Shown here: positions 44,909-54,337 of the stretch, piece by piece
Layout of the letters: every line of letters starts with the position of its first letter
Numbering within the stretch: position 1 is the first letter of the stretch
Origin: UBA7328 sp965247965
GTDB taxonomy: Bacteria > Bacteroidota > Bacteroidia > Chitinophagales > Saprospiraceae
Assembly (NCBI GenBank): GCA_965247965.1
Contig: OZ252053.1
Span: forward strand, 2,728,001 to 2,792,000
Reading direction: 5' to 3'
DNA: 64,000 bases
Notes under the pieces: model-generated
Databases searched by the model: none
Told to the model about the DNA's origin: nothing
The model's input: the letters and a program-made list of their open reading frames with translations, nothing else
Translations under genes and position numbers: made by a program

Positions 44909-46792
44909 ATTAATGAGTCCACTCCGAAAACTAAATCATAAATCATGTCAAATATTACAATAAGATGACATATATATTTAATTTGTGATATGTTTAAACG
45001 TAGTACAAATTCACAAGTTGATCTATTCAAATCGATAGGAGGGATGCTATCAGAACGGAAGCGAGAGCTTCTGGATGATCCAAATGGTTGGCATAATATA
45101 TTTTTTAAAGAAGTGGTATCTCGCATAGACGAAGGATTGTTCGAGGTGCTTTATAATCAAGGAGGCCGGCCCAATTGCTCAATTAGAGTTTTAATGGGAA
45201 TGATTATCCTTAAAGAAGGTAAAGGTTGGACTGATGAACAACTTTTTGATGAATGTCGATTCAACACCAGGGTCATGCTTGCTTTGGGATATTCGAATAT
45301 AAATGAGGATATTCCGACCGAATCGACTTACTATAAGTTCAGACAGAGCATGGTAGAGTATAATGAAGACCATGGGGAGGATTTGATGAAGGCGGCATTT
45401 AAACAAATCACTATTGGGCAGATAGAGCAATACAAGGTGAGCGGTAAGAAAATACGATTGGATTCGAAGTTGATTAATTCCAATATTGCACGCTGCACTC
45501 GAGTCCAGATGATAATCGAAGCTGTACGAGTATGCAGTAAAGACCTTATGGTAGAACTGCTTACAGATCAATTGGATAAAGAATCATGCGAGCTTTTAGA
45601 AAAGCTAAAAAGCCAAAGTGCCTCCAATATTGTCTACCCATTAAACAAAAAAGAAAAAGAGGAACTGCTAGTAGGTATGGGTAAGATCATAAAGGTACTC
45701 TTGAGTCATGGCCAGGCGGCGGGATTGACAGGCTACCAAGATCTCAAGCGGCTCTACGAAGAACAGTATGAAGAACAATCAGAGGAATCTAATGAGCAAA
45801 AACCTCCGAGTGCCTCTGATGATAAAACAAAAATCAGCGCGGTCTGTGATGAATCTGAACAGCAAACTAAACAGGAGAATACTCCGAGACCCAAAGCTGC
45901 AAGAGACATATCGAGTGGCAGTGTGCAGTCCATTCATGATCCTGATGCTGCCTACCGTACTAAAGGTAAAGCAGAAAATAAACAGACCATATCGGGCTAT
46001 CATGCCAACATAAGTGAACCGTGTACAGAAGAAAATGAAATAGACCTAATCGTAGATGCCCAGGTAGTACCGGCCAATATTACAGAAGACGAGTTTTTAA
46101 TCGAATCTATCGACCATATCCAGGATGTATTAAATCCAGATAAGGATGAATCAGGTCAAGAAAAGAATAAAATAGAACAGGCCATCACGGATGGCGGATA
46201 CGACAGCAAGGCCAACAGAAAAGCAATGTCAGAAACGACCACGCCCGAATGGAAGTTAGCTAATACAAAAGGGGGAAAGCAGGCCTATACAATGAAACGA
46301 GATGAGAATAACAATTTTCAAGTATGGCGAAAAAAGACAGGAGAACAGTGCGCGGTAAAGTTTAACGAGAAGACCAACAAATACGTCATTAAACACGACA
46401 CCCGAGGTCGGTATATGACCAAAGATGAAGTAGAAAACTATTTTTTATTTCAACAGATGCAAGAAACATTAGATGAGCACACCCACAATCTAAGAGCCAA
46501 TGTGGAATCGACCATACATCAATGTTTTCACCGGCTCAAAAAAAGGAACAAAATATTATATCGGGGTTTATTCAAATGTCAAATTTATGTCCTGTCACGA
46601 GTACTTTGGACGAATTTTAGAAGAATTAACGATAAATTGGTCGAAAATGCCCTCGGATTTCCAAATATCATCATCGCAACCCTCAGGAATGCTTATGCAA
46701 CAATATTGCACTTAAGAAAATTCCAGGGTTTTGGCCGCAGCTGGCAAATGTACGCTTGAAAAATGTGTGGTAATCGGAGTGGACTCATTAAT
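44909..46792 (+). mobile_element. IS1182-type insertion sequence
   Basis: GAGTCCACTCCGA at 44915-44927 is complementary to 46774-46786, and ATTAAT flanks both ends (44909-44914 and 46787-46792). ATTAAT is its own reverse complement, so it can be read as a 6-bp target duplication or as part of the inverted repeat. The 1.87-kb unit encodes one apparently intact transposase. It is probably still mobile. Confidence 0.88.
44990..46759 (+). CDS. IS1182-family transposase
   Basis: 589 residues with the DUF772-type N-terminal domain (QGGRPNCSIRVLMGMIILKE; WTDEQLFDECRFNTRVMLAL) and a DDE catalytic domain. The first Asp lies in KKIRLDSKLINSNIA and a later one in AITDGGYDSKANRKA; the C-terminal Glu is in HNLRANVESTIHQC. 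A charged linker rich in Glu, Gln and Ser (about 255-330) separates the parts. No stop or shift interrupts the frame, unlike the IS1634-type transposase in this window, so the element may be active. Confidence 0.9.
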   Translation: MFKRSTNSQVDLFKSIGGMLSERKRELLDDPNGWHNIFFKEVVSRIDEGLFEVLYNQGGRPNCSIRVLMGMIILKEGKGWTDEQLFDECRFNTRVMLALGYSNINEDIPTESTYYKFRQSMVEYNEDHGEDLMKAAFKQITIGQIEQYKVSGKKIRLDSKLINSNIARCTRVQMIIEAVRVCSKDLMVELLTDQLDKESCELLEKLKSQSASNIVYPLNKKEKEELLVGMGKIIKVLLSHGQAAGLTGYQDLKRLYEEQYEEQSEESNEQKPPSASDDKTKISAVCDESEQQTKQENTPRPKAARDISSGSVQSIHDPDAAYRTKGKAENKQTISGYHANISEPCTEENEIDLIVDAQVVPANITEDEFLIESIDHIQDVLNPDKDESGQEKNKIEQAITDGGYDSKANRKAMSETTTPEWKLANTKGGKQAYTMKRDENNNFQVWRKKTGEQCAVKFNEKTNKYVIKHDTRGRYMTKDEVENYFLFQQMQETLDEHTHNLRANVESTIHQCFHRLKKRNKILYRGLFKCQIYVLSRVLWTNFRRINDKLVENALGFPNIIIATLRNAYATILHLRKFQGFGRSWQMYA

Positions 46793-46871
46793 CATCTTAC
46801 AACGGATTTAGATTTCGCACACCTTCACGAAAGATACTTTCCTGTAATCACAATTAAGTTATAGTAGCCTT

Positions 46872-47633
46872 ATGCGTTCATACATTCTAGCCGAAAACAA
46901 TTGGGAGTATCTAAAGGAGGCAAAATTCGACCTTGCCATACTTCCATGGGGAGCCACCGAAGCCCACAATTACCACCTCCCCTACTCCACCGATGTCATC
47001 GAAGCTGATTTTCTTGCAGCGGAATCCGCACGGCTCGCCAGGGAAAAGGGAGCAAAGCTGATCGTACTACCCACTATTCCATTTGGTGTGAATACAGGTC
47101 AACCGGATATTTATCTCGACATCAATCTCAATCCCAGTACTCAGTTTGCCATATTAAAAGATGTTTTAGAAGTTCTAAACCGGCAAGGCATCTACAAGTT
47201 GCTAATTTTCAATAGCCACGGAGGGAATAATTTCAAACCTATTGCAAGAGAGTTGGGACTCAAATTTCCCAATATGTTTATCTGTATTGCCAATTGGTTT
47301 CAGGCATTGGATAAATCCGAATTTTTTGAAAATTCAGGAGACCACGCCGATGAGATGGAGACCAGCCTAATGCTTTATCTCAAACCCGAACTTGTTTTAC
47401 CAAAGGAAAAATGGGGGGATGGGACTGAAAAGAAAAATAAGATCAAAGCCTTTTCAGAGGGGTGGATTTGGGCAGAGCGCAAGTGGTCGGAAATAAGTGA
47501 GGATGCCGGAGTCGGTGATCCGAGATTGGCTACACAGGAAAAGGGTGAAAAGTATTTTAAGGCGGTTACCGAAAAAATGAGTGAAGTGCTCATTGAGCTG
47601 TGCGATGCTGATCTTGATGATCTTTATGAGTAG
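46872..47633 (+). CDS. Creatininase-family amidohydrolase
   Basis: 253 residues, the usual length. Metal ligands are in PWGATEAHNYHLPYSTD (Glu, His, Asp) and in GGNN and ENSGDHADEMETSLML (His/Glu). The end VGDPRLATQEKGEKYF is also typical. The family hydrolyses cyclic amides or formamides, including creatinine and intermediates of riboflavin/F420 or mycofactocin pathways; none of those partners is nearby. The start is about 80 bases after the IS1182-type element, so expression may depend on it. A REP sequence follows the stop by 3 bases. Confidence 0.9.
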   Translation: MRSYILAENNWEYLKEAKFDLAILPWGATEAHNYHLPYSTDVIEADFLAAESARLAREKGAKLIVLPTIPFGVNTGQPDIYLDINLNPSTQFAILKDVLEVLNRQGIYKLLIFNSHGGNNFKPIARELGLKFPNMFICIANWFQALDKSEFFENSGDHADEMETSLMLYLKPELVLPKEKWGDGTEKKNKIKAFSEGWIWAERKWSEISEDAGVGDPRLATQEKGEKYFKAVTEKMSEVLIELCDADLDDLYE

Positions 47634-47636
47634 CTT

Positions 47637-47660
47637 GTAGCGCCAAGCTCCGCTTGGCGG
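47637..47660 (+). repeat. REP-like palindrome
   Basis: GTAGCGCCAAGCTCCGCTTG then GCGG: a GTAG head followed by a short hairpin (CGCCAAGC/GCTTGGCG). It matches the copies around the RAYT remnant near 51.4-51.9 kb. It starts 3 bases after the creatininase stop codon. Confidence 0.75.
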
Positions 47661-47888
47661 AATTTCCACAGCCAACCAGTCCGTTGACTATCCTAATTTG
47701 TGGGCAGCGGAATTTTTGATTCGAAGAATAAAATAGGTTCTTCAATTATTTCAATTTTTTTTTTCGGAAAACTCAATAAATGACAGATATGTCATTTATT
47801 ATATTTAGCTGAGAAAGTAATGCCAAAGAAATAGGGGGCTGCGATAGGAAGAGTTTAATATTGTTTTTTTATACATTGGGTTAGAAAG

Positions 47889-47914
47889 AGGAAGCCTCAA
47901 CAGAAGGCTTCCTT
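47889..47914 (+). terminator. Probable Rho-independent terminator
   Basis: Hairpin AGGAAGCCT (47889-47897) with AGGCTTCCT (47905-47913), followed by TTTTCG. The short T-run makes it weaker than the one at 44.7 kb. It probably ends transcription from the creatininase gene. Confidence 0.6.
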
Positions 47915-48145
47915 TTCGTTCAAAGCAATGTCTTCACGTGAAACGAATTGTTCGCTTTCACTTGCACCCGTTTTTGATAAGCTTCATTTGCTATTAGCGA
48001 GAACTTTCAAACGGTCATACATAAGAGTTTCCTAAAAGCTTGTTTTTTGAACAATCTTTTTCATAATTAAAGGATTAATCATTTTGTAATTTTTCCGTTT
48101 ATGCGTTGAATCGTTGAATCGTTTATCACGATTACGAAGATGTTC

Positions 48146-48177
48146 AAATACACGAATAAACAAATACACGAATAAAC
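48146..48177 (+). repeat. Tandem duplication, 2 x 16 bp
   Basis: AAATACACGAATAAAC occurs twice without gap or mismatch. A similar smaller duplication, GTTGAATC twice, lies about 45 bases to the left. These look like slippage products in non-coding DNA. Confidence 0.8.
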
Positions 48178-48406
48178 AATCTTGCGGTTTAGCCGCGTGA
48201 GGTTGTTCCGTTCATTTTTATCGTTCAACAAACTGCTAATCTATATAATTCCTTGTTAAAGATGTAATAGGCCGGACTCAGCCGCCGAAAAGCTTTTACA
48301 GCTCAATACCTATTCGTTCGAAGAATTGTACATCACTTCTCCTTATATTTTAGAATCATATTTTCACTATCGCGTACCTTTAGGGTGAAATAAAAATCAC
48401 ATCATC

Positions 48407-48931
48407 ATGCCAAAAATGCATATCAAAAAATCAATCGATATCAATGCCCCAGCCGAAAAGGTCTACAGCATTCTCAATGATTTCAATCACTGGAGGCCGT
48501 GGTCCCCCTGGCTCATCCAGGAGCCCGAAGCAGAGGATAAAGTCTTGGAAAGCGGAAAATTCAATGAGTGGGATGGAAAAAGAGTCGGTTCGGGAAATAT
48601 GCGAATCGTATCCGAAGCACCTAATAAATCCGTTGACTACGATCTCACATTTTTAAAGCCGTGGAAGTCTACAGCGAAGGTAAAATTTGAAATAAAACCA
48701 AATGAAGATGGCACTTCAGTATCCTGGATCATGGACAGCAGCTTACCGTTTTTCATGTTTTGGATGAAGAAGATGATGGTCGAATTGGTCGGTATGGACT
48801 ACCAACGCGGACTGAATATGCTTAAGGAATATGTGGAAGACGGCGAGGTACATTCCAAGCTGGAATTTGTAGGCGAAAAGAGGCATCCATCCATTCGAAA
48901 CGTATTTAAACCAACCACACGAAGTACCTGA
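48407..48931 (+). CDS. SRPBCC (START-like) domain protein, probably C-terminally truncated
   Basis: 174 residues. The N-terminal 145 form a polyketide-cyclase-like SRPBCC domain (KKSIDINAPAEKVYSILNDF; WRPWSPWLIQEPEA; GMDYQRGLNMLKEYVEDG), a hydrophobic-ligand-binding fold. In many relatives this domain is followed, after GEVHSKLEFVGEK, by a GyrI-like effector domain. Here the sequence ends 20 residues later in an unrelated tail (VFKPTTRST), so the second domain is probably lost. A sequence TACCTTTA at 48375 resembles the Bacteroidota -7 element. The ligand is unknown. Confidence 0.8.
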   Translation: MPKMHIKKSIDINAPAEKVYSILNDFNHWRPWSPWLIQEPEAEDKVLESGKFNEWDGKRVGSGNMRIVSEAPNKSVDYDLTFLKPWKSTAKVKFEIKPNEDGTSVSWIMDSSLPFFMFWMKKMMVELVGMDYQRGLNMLKEYVEDGEVHSKLEFVGEKRHPSIRNVFKPTTRST

Positions 48932-49121
48932 TAATGAGCTGGTTGCAGAAGTGCATTTTGCTATTAAGTGAGTAATGGCACTGCTAATTTATTGGCGGCA
49001 AATCGACGTAGAAATGTCATAGTCTACACTTAAAGTAGAATAAATTCCAAGCCCTAGAACCCAAATTCCAAAATAGTATGGCTTCGTTTGGAATTTAGCA
49101 GTTGGGATTTGGAATTTCTTT

Positions 49122-51344
49122 TCAAAACCTATACGTATAAGCCACCTTCATCGTAGCCGTACTATTCAGCGTCCTGAATCGATCCATATAGTCTTCCCAA
49201 TTGTGATTATAGACAATAAAGACATCATTCCCTGGTGCGATGATCCATCGAAAACGATTGTTGAAACCCAACTGGTCGCTCAAGTTGTCCCATTGAATAA
49301 AAGTCGAAAAAGATAGAAATGGCGATAGATCAAAACTCGCAGAAAAATGCATTAGATCCGTTGAGAAATCTCCTTCTAAAAGAGACACTTTGGTATAGAC
49401 GTAAGAACCGGAAAAGCTAATGCCCGCAAACGGCTTATAGGTGATTGACGTGCTGATCTGAGTACGATTGCCCGACCAAAAACCACCCGATTGAACAAAG
49501 ACAATAGACGAGACCGGTCGATGCGAAGCGGTGCTAACAAATGATCGCCATCCGTAGGTAATATAGTCGTCTGCGGGAATGACGATCGAAGCATCTCTCA
49601 AGATATCAAATTCACCTGTCAATCTTTCAAATTCTCTATTGACAATAAGTGCGAAGCGGTCGCCCGACTGAAATGTTATATCGAACAAGTCGAGCCGAAT
49701 CTCCTGTGTCAACAGCTCCCAATCCATACTCATCAAATGTTCAAATCGCAGATCAAAGTCAATATCCCGGATCAACGCATTTTTTTCAAAAAGCGGATTG
49801 AAGCTTAGCGAAGGCTGGAATCTGCGGAAACCACTGCGCGAAACAAATCCCACGGCCGGGTCATAAGCAGTTCCAAATTCGCGATATGAGGCGTGCCCCG
49901 ACCAGGGCTGGTTGGGGAAATTTAATCTGATGCCTCGACTGGTGCGATCCCAAAACTCACTGGAATTTAATGGACTATCGGCATTGTGGTAGATAGCGTA
50001 TGCCTGGAACTGAAAATTTTTATCACCAAGAAATTCGAAAGTATTCAATTCAAGGTCTGCCCCGAGCGTGTGGCGGTCATTCAAGGGGTCAGTGACATCC
50101 GCTGCGCCGTTGTAGTCGGTAGACCGTCGCGTATAAACAAATCCAATTCTGCTTTCTTTACCGATGTTCTTTTTAATCCTGGCGACAGAAAAGTCTTCGG
50201 CGAATAGGTCACCCTCACTCTTTGTGCGCACGTGCTGGACGGCCAGGTCATAACCGCTCAGTCGGCCGAGAATCTTTGCACCGGCAGTAATTGGGGCAGC
50301 CCTGCCTTCATTCAGCCCAATCCTACGGCTGAAATAAGGGGAAACCCCACTTGACGGAGCAAAAGAGTAAATACTCGATCCTTCAAGAAAAAAATCCCTC
50401 TTTTCAGGGAAGAACAATGGAAAACGCGTGAGATTGATCCTTCGCGTATCCACCTCAGTTTCTGCGAAATCAGTATTGTAGGTAAAGGATGCTTTTAGTC
50501 CCGGCGTGATGTTGTAGTTGAGATCAAATCCGAAATCTCCTTCGTAATTGGTATTGAGTCCGTCGTCATCTCGTATTTTTAATCGCCTAGCCGCTGCGTA
50601 AGGCACACCTTCCAGTCCGATGCCCTGTGATATTCCGTGAAGCCCGGTCAGAACGCCAGCATTTTGTAGTCTGAACAACCCCTCGCTTCTTTTGTATCCC
50701 GACCATACTACATCTTCATTCTTTCTCCTTATCGTCCGTTTGAAATTAATGCCCCACTTATCGCTATTCGGATCAAAGTTTAGCGTCTTAAATGGTATTC
50801 TAATCTCTGCGCTCCAACCCTCTACCTGAATGTGCGTCCAGACACGCCAAATGCCATCCCAATCTAGGCTGAGTCGACTACCCTGCCCTGTGACGATCAA
50901 GCCGTCCTGCATGACCCCATTCGGATTGATTGCAAAGTAATATGCGTTACGCCCATCGAGGTAGGTATCCAAAATCCACTGGAATCGGTCATCTGTTACT
51001 AATCTGGAATCTCTTTTCTTTTGGTAAGCCTTGATTTGATCAGGTTCGGAATCGAAGAATTGTACGGCAATGTAGAGGTTATTTTGATCATAGGCGACGC
51101 GGATTTCTGACTTTTCAGATGGCTCGTCGCCTTCGATAGGGACTTGCACAAGGAAGTCGCTTGTGGGTTTGATTTTGTTCCAGGTGGCGTCGTCGAGTCT
51201 GCCGTCCAGGATGAGGTTTTGGGAAGGAGCGATTTGATGTGCTTCTATTTGTTTTGCTGCCTCAACAGGGTTTTGTGCTTTAGTCCGCATTGAACAGAGA
51301 AAGCAAATGACCAGGAATGGGGTAAAGAAATATTTCTTCTTCAT
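49122..51344 (-). CDS. DUF5916 protein: CBM9-like N-terminus with outer-membrane barrel
   Basis: 740 residues with a signal peptide (MKKKYFFTPFLVICFLCSMR, cleaved after TKA). Residues about 35-220 are a carbohydrate-binding family 9-like domain (LILDGRLDDATWNKIKPTSD; YAINPNG-type strand FAINPNGVMQDGLI; EGWSAEIRIPFKTLNFD). The rest is DUF5916, with FFPEKRDFFLEGSSIYSF and many amphipathic strands ending in TMKVAYTYRF, as in an outer-membrane barrel. The function of the family is not established. REP elements lie just upstream of its start. Confidence 0.88.
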   Translation of the reverse strand: MKKKYFFTPFLVICFLCSMRTKAQNPVEAAKQIEAHQIAPSQNLILDGRLDDATWNKIKPTSDFLVQVPIEGDEPSEKSEIRVAYDQNNLYIAVQFFDSEPDQIKAYQKKRDSRLVTDDRFQWILDTYLDGRNAYYFAINPNGVMQDGLIVTGQGSRLSLDWDGIWRVWTHIQVEGWSAEIRIPFKTLNFDPNSDKWGINFKRTIRRKNEDVVWSGYKRSEGLFRLQNAGVLTGLHGISQGIGLEGVPYAAARRLKIRDDDGLNTNYEGDFGFDLNYNITPGLKASFTYNTDFAETEVDTRRINLTRFPLFFPEKRDFFLEGSSIYSFAPSSGVSPYFSRRIGLNEGRAAPITAGAKILGRLSGYDLAVQHVRTKSEGDLFAEDFSVARIKKNIGKESRIGFVYTRRSTDYNGAADVTDPLNDRHTLGADLELNTFEFLGDKNFQFQAYAIYHNADSPLNSSEFWDRTSRGIRLNFPNQPWSGHASYREFGTAYDPAVGFVSRSGFRRFQPSLSFNPLFEKNALIRDIDFDLRFEHLMSMDWELLTQEIRLDLFDITFQSGDRFALIVNREFERLTGEFDILRDASIVIPADDYITYGWRSFVSTASHRPVSSIVFVQSGGFWSGNRTQISTSITYKPFAGISFSGSYVYTKVSLLEGDFSTDLMHFSASFDLSPFLSFSTFIQWDNLSDQLGFNNRFRWIIAPGNDVFIVYNHNWEDYMDRFRTLNSTATMKVAYTYRF

Positions 51345-51407
51345 TTACTCATGTTCACTTTTCGACCTATGGGTTCAAAAAGCGGTCAAGATAAGAAGTA
51401 GGGGCGA

Positions 51408-51432
51408 GTAGAGCCAACCTCCCGGTCGGCTT
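51408..51432 (+). repeat. REP-like palindrome 1
   Basis: GTAGAGCCAACCTCCCGGTC then GGCTT. The GTAG head plus imperfect hairpin (GCCAACC/GGTCGGC) follows the pattern of the other copies here. Confidence 0.7.
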
Positions 51433-51540
51433 AATTCAAGATACATCAGACTTTTGAAAATTCAGTGGCTATGTGGAGGCTTCGGCTCGAGCGGCTCAAC
51501 TGAGTTCGCCGAACCTCTCAGACGAACGTTCAACGCTTTA

Positions 51541-51565
51541 GTAGAGCCAACCTCTGGTTGGCTTT
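51541..51565 (+). repeat. REP-like palindrome 2
   Basis: GTAGAGCCAACCTCTGGTTG then GCTTT. It has the same orientation as copy 1 and a perfect hairpin (GCCAACC/GGTTGGC). Confidence 0.75.
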
Positions 51566-51595
51566 CATTAAAAACATCCCCGACTCCAAGAAATA

Positions 51596-51621
51596 CGCCG
51601 AGTGGAGCTCGACGCTACAAA
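51596..51621 (-). repeat. REP-like palindrome 3 (inverted)
   Basis: Reads GTAGCGTCGAGCTCCACTCG on the minus strand. It is opposite in orientation to copies 1 and 2, so copies 2 and 3 form a REPIN-like inverted pair with a 30-base spacer. Confidence 0.65.
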
Positions 51622-51803
51622 GGTGGGTACTTTTCAAATTCGGGTCGTATCCATGCATGCGGAAAGTCCTTCCAATGATCTACGATGCCCGCCGTTACAG
51701 CATTATTCAGGGTATATTGTATCTTCTGAACGTGATTGCTCATAATGATAAAAGCCACCAATTTGTAGGCTTTTCCATCGAGCCAATGAAGTGAATCCAT
51801 CAC
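51615..51803 (-). pseudogene. Remnant of a REP-associated tyrosine transposase (RAYT, Y1_Tnp)
   Basis: The frame encodes DGKAYKLVAFIIMSNHVQKI followed at once by YTLNNAVTAGIVDHWKDFPH. The first part matches the strand before the HUH motif of Y1 transposases (usually MPNHVH); the second matches their C-terminal region. The second His of HUH and the catalytic Tyr region between them are lost by internal deletion, so it cannot be active. It lies among REP sequences, the usual RAYT substrate. Confidence 0.65.
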
Positions 51804-51863
51804 GATTTTCGCGACCTTCGGATTGCTTAAGAATAAAAAGCCAGTTTTTTTAATTAAAAATTA

Positions 51864-51888
51864 CGCCAAGCAGAGCTTGGCGCTACAA
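51864..51888 (-). repeat. REP-like palindrome 4 (inverted)
   Basis: Reads TTGTAGCGCCAAGCTCTGCT then TGGCG on the minus strand, with a perfect CGCCAAGC/GCTTGGCG hairpin. It ends just before the ATG (51889) of the glyoxalase-like fragment. Confidence 0.75.
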
Positions 51889-52068
51889 ATGACAACCGCA
51901 ATACCCATATTCAGAATATTCGATTATCAAAAGGCAATAGAATTTTACATCGATTGGCTTGGATTTACCATTGATTGGAAACACAATCCGGATGACACAC
52001 CCATTTACCTACAGATTTCTTTGAATGGAATTGTTATTCATGGAGGTAACAGATCCATTCAGCAATAG
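51889..52068 (+). pseudogene. N-terminal fragment of a glyoxalase/bleomycin-resistance-fold protein
   Basis: 59 codons from the ATG at 51889: TTAIPIFRIFDYQKAIEFYI, DWLGFTIDWKHNPDD and YLQISLNGIVIHGG. This is the first beta-alpha-beta module of the vicinal-oxygen-chelate fold, seen in glyoxalase and bleomycin-binding proteins. Intact members have about 120 residues and a second module, missing here after the TAG at 52066. The REP hairpin directly before the ATG removes any normal ribosome-binding site. Confidence 0.65.
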
Positions 52069-52362
52069 GCTGATATTTACGGGGGCAAAATAGAAAAGCA
52101 GTGAAATGTGATTTCAAATTCATTTATGTGTGAAAGTAGTTTTGGGCTAAAGAAGGAGAAGTGATTCAGGTCAACCAGGAAAGTGATCTTTATCAGTAAT
52201 CAAAGCATTCAAATGAGTTACTCTTTTGATTAATTCATCAATGCCAGGAGCCCTTCCTCCGATAAGCGCACAAAATCCCTTTCAGTTACCAAAGAAGACA
52301 TTATGCAAATTCGAGTTCAAGAATCTTCGCCTGATGTACGGACATGAAACTCAACATTGAGC

Positions 52363-53151
52363 TCAATTCAAACTTATCCTGATATCAAATCCAGATCCGC
52401 CCGAAAATTGTAGATTCACATCTTTGGATAAATGCAAAGTAGGTATCAAGTAACCGATCGTCGCTCCGACCACATATCCTGTAATCAAATCCGTAGGGAA
52501 ATGCTTACCGGCTTCATATCTTAGGTAGCTGATTACTGCAGGAATAGTAGCTGCTGTGGCCCATACAAGATATTTATTCTCCATATCCGGATGGAGATCT
52601 GTTAACGCTTTTGCGGCAAAGAATGACATAGCCGCAGTATTTGATACATGCCCCGAAAAAAATGATAACCTGGATCCACAACCAAGTTTTATAGCGTCGT
52701 CCACCTCCGGATTGTAGTTAAAAGGGCGGTACCGTTTTGCTATCGATTTTGTAATATTAGTAATGCCGTTTGTCAGTAAAAAGGTCTCGGCGGCCATGAC
52801 ACCTATAGCTGCTCCCTCACTGCGGCAGTTCTTGCTAAAATATATAATAAATGGTAATGCAGCCCCGGAGAACAATACTATGTCACTGACTGCTTGCGCC
52901 TTAGAAGAAAAATTGGTTGTCGCTCCCCTGTCGAAGTCCCATATATCTGAAGCATTTAGAGCATTTATTTCTTCTATTGTGGACTCATCGGCATTTCCAG
53001 CCAATATGCTACCCAAAATATTCAAGCCTATTCCTGCACCGACAAAGCCAATTTCATTTTTATAATTGACATGGTAAACATCTACCTGAGCCGTTAGACA
53101 AATAGCTAAAGAGAATAAAACGGAAACTGAGAAAGAAGTCTTTGAGCACAT
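52363..53151 (-). CDS. PAP2-family membrane phosphatase
   Basis: The start is the ATG at 53151 (MCSKTSFSVSVLFSLAICLT), a signal sequence; further upstream in-frame codons look like spacer. The three acid-phosphatase motifs are present: KSIAKRYRPFN, FFSGHVSN (with Phe in place of the usual Pro before SGH) and RYEAGKHFPTDLITGYVVG. The family dephosphorylates lipid pyrophosphates, phosphatidates or lipid A at the periplasmic face. Several membrane segments are visible. It converges on nothing recognisable and diverges from deoC. Confidence 0.88.
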   Translation of the reverse strand: MCSKTSFSVSVLFSLAICLTAQVDVYHVNYKNEIGFVGAGIGLNILGSILAGNADESTIEEINALNASDIWDFDRGATTNFSSKAQAVSDIVLFSGAALPFIIYFSKNCRSEGAAIGVMAAETFLLTNGITNITKSIAKRYRPFNYNPEVDDAIKLGCGSRLSFFSGHVSNTAAMSFFAAKALTDLHPDMENKYLVWATAATIPAVISYLRYEAGKHFPTDLITGYVVGATIGYLIPTLHLSKDVNLQFSGGSGFDIRISLN

Positions 53152-53334
53152 GTAAAAGACAATCAGAGCGTTGGCATTTTTATTGTTTGGCCTTCTATAA
53201 TATTTCAAAATATTACCTTTTTTACTCCTTCAAATCTGGGCATTTTACTTACATGGCAAAGACACTGATTAACAAATGACAAATTAAGGAACACAATTTG
53301 TACACATTACAATGAACTGATCCATCTTACGATT

Positions 53335-54288
53335 ATGCAGCACGACAGAAATCCTGGCATTCCGCTTGATCTCGACTTCATAAAATGGACCCGGGTGAAT
53401 AGGAGTGCAGTGGAAAGAAGATCAAGCACTTTGTCTAAAAGAAGATCGATTAAAAAGGAATGGCAGGCGGCTTGGTTGTTGAGAGCAATATCCTGTATAG
53501 ATCTGACTACCCTTGCCGGGGATGATACCGATAGCAATGTCAAGCGACTTTGCGCAAAGGCGCAAAATCCTGTAAGAGAAGATCTGCTCTCTGCTCTTGG
53601 CATGAGTAAGGAGCCATTAACAGTTGCGGCTGTATGTGTTTATCATAATTTAGTGCAAGTGGCGCTACAGTCTCTGAAAGGCTCAAATATACCGATAGCT
53701 GCCGTTTCAACCGGGTTTCCGGCCGGTCAGATCAGTCTTGAACAAAAACTCCAAGAAATCGAATTATCAATCAAAGCGGGTGCAACGGAAATTGACATTG
53801 TCATCAGCCGGGCACATGTCCTGAGTGCCAATTGGAAAGCACTGTACGAGGAGGTATCGTTATTCAGAGAAGCTTGTGGAGAAGCCCATATGAAGACCAT
53901 CCTGGCTACAGGAGAGCTTTCGACCTTCACTAATGTTGCGTTGGCAAGTTACGTCTGCATGATGGCAGGGGCTGATTTCATCAAGACAAGTACGGGTAAA
54001 GAAAGCATTAATGCCACACTTCCTATTGGAATAGTCATGTGCAGGTGTATCAGACAATACTACAAATGGACAGGATTTAAAATAGGATTTAAACCCGCCG
54101 GAGGTATACGACAAGCCAAGCAAGCATTACTTTGGTTAATTTTGATGAAGGAGGAACTGGGCGACGAATGGCTATCGCGGAATTTGTTTCGTTTCGGAGC
54201 GAGTAGCCTGTTAGGAGATATCGAGCGCCAATTGGAGCATCACGTGACCGGTAGGTATTCGGCCGCTTACCGGCATCCGACTGCCTGA
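53335..54288 (+). CDS. deoC: Deoxyribose-phosphate aldolase
   Basis: 317 residues, longer than the E. coli enzyme because of an N-terminal extension of about 50 residues. Key motifs: CIDLTTLAGDDT, VCVYHNLVQVA, GATEIDIVISRA, KTILATGEL (Lys partner) and ADFIKTSTGKESINA (Schiff-base Lys), then KIGFKPAGGIR. It splits 2-deoxyribose-5-phosphate into glyceraldehyde-3-phosphate and acetaldehyde. The double aldehyde dehydrogenase 50 bases downstream would oxidise the acetaldehyde, and two nucleoside phosphorylases nearby would supply the sugar. Confidence 0.93.
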   Translation: MQHDRNPGIPLDLDFIKWTRVNRSAVERRSSTLSKRRSIKKEWQAAWLLRAISCIDLTTLAGDDTDSNVKRLCAKAQNPVREDLLSALGMSKEPLTVAAVCVYHNLVQVALQSLKGSNIPIAAVSTGFPAGQISLEQKLQEIELSIKAGATEIDIVISRAHVLSANWKALYEEVSLFREACGEAHMKTILATGELSTFTNVALASYVCMMAGADFIKTSTGKESINATLPIGIVMCRCIRQYYKWTGFKIGFKPAGGIRQAKQALLWLILMKEELGDEWLSRNLFRFGASSLLGDIERQLEHHVTGRYSAAYRHPTA

Positions 54289-54337
54289 AGAGTAAGAGTA
54301 TGATTGGTAAATCTTAATATGCTCTAAAGACAATAGA

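Larger units (their letters stand above)
47634..48406. other. Intergenic stretch with REP, terminator and short repeats, no gene
   Basis: Contains a REP-like palindrome right after the creatininase stop, a terminator at 47889-47914, a hairpin AAATGACAGATATGTCATTT at about 47776-47795 and a 16-bp tandem duplication at 48146-48177. No frame resembling a protein was found on either strand. Confidence 0.6.
51345..51888. other. REP cluster with a degenerate RAYT, no intact gene
   Basis: Four REP-like palindromes, in both orientations, surround a short minus-strand remnant of a REP-associated tyrosine transposase. No intact coding frame was found. The cluster lies between the DUF5916 gene and a truncated glyoxalase-like gene. 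Confidence 0.7.

Noticed and set aside
52171..52290. Minus-strand fragment ending LITDKDHFPG, reminiscent of a PIN-like (DUF5615) toxin tail.
   Set aside because: Similarity is limited to a few residues, there is no start and no neighbouring antitoxin; too weak to annotate.
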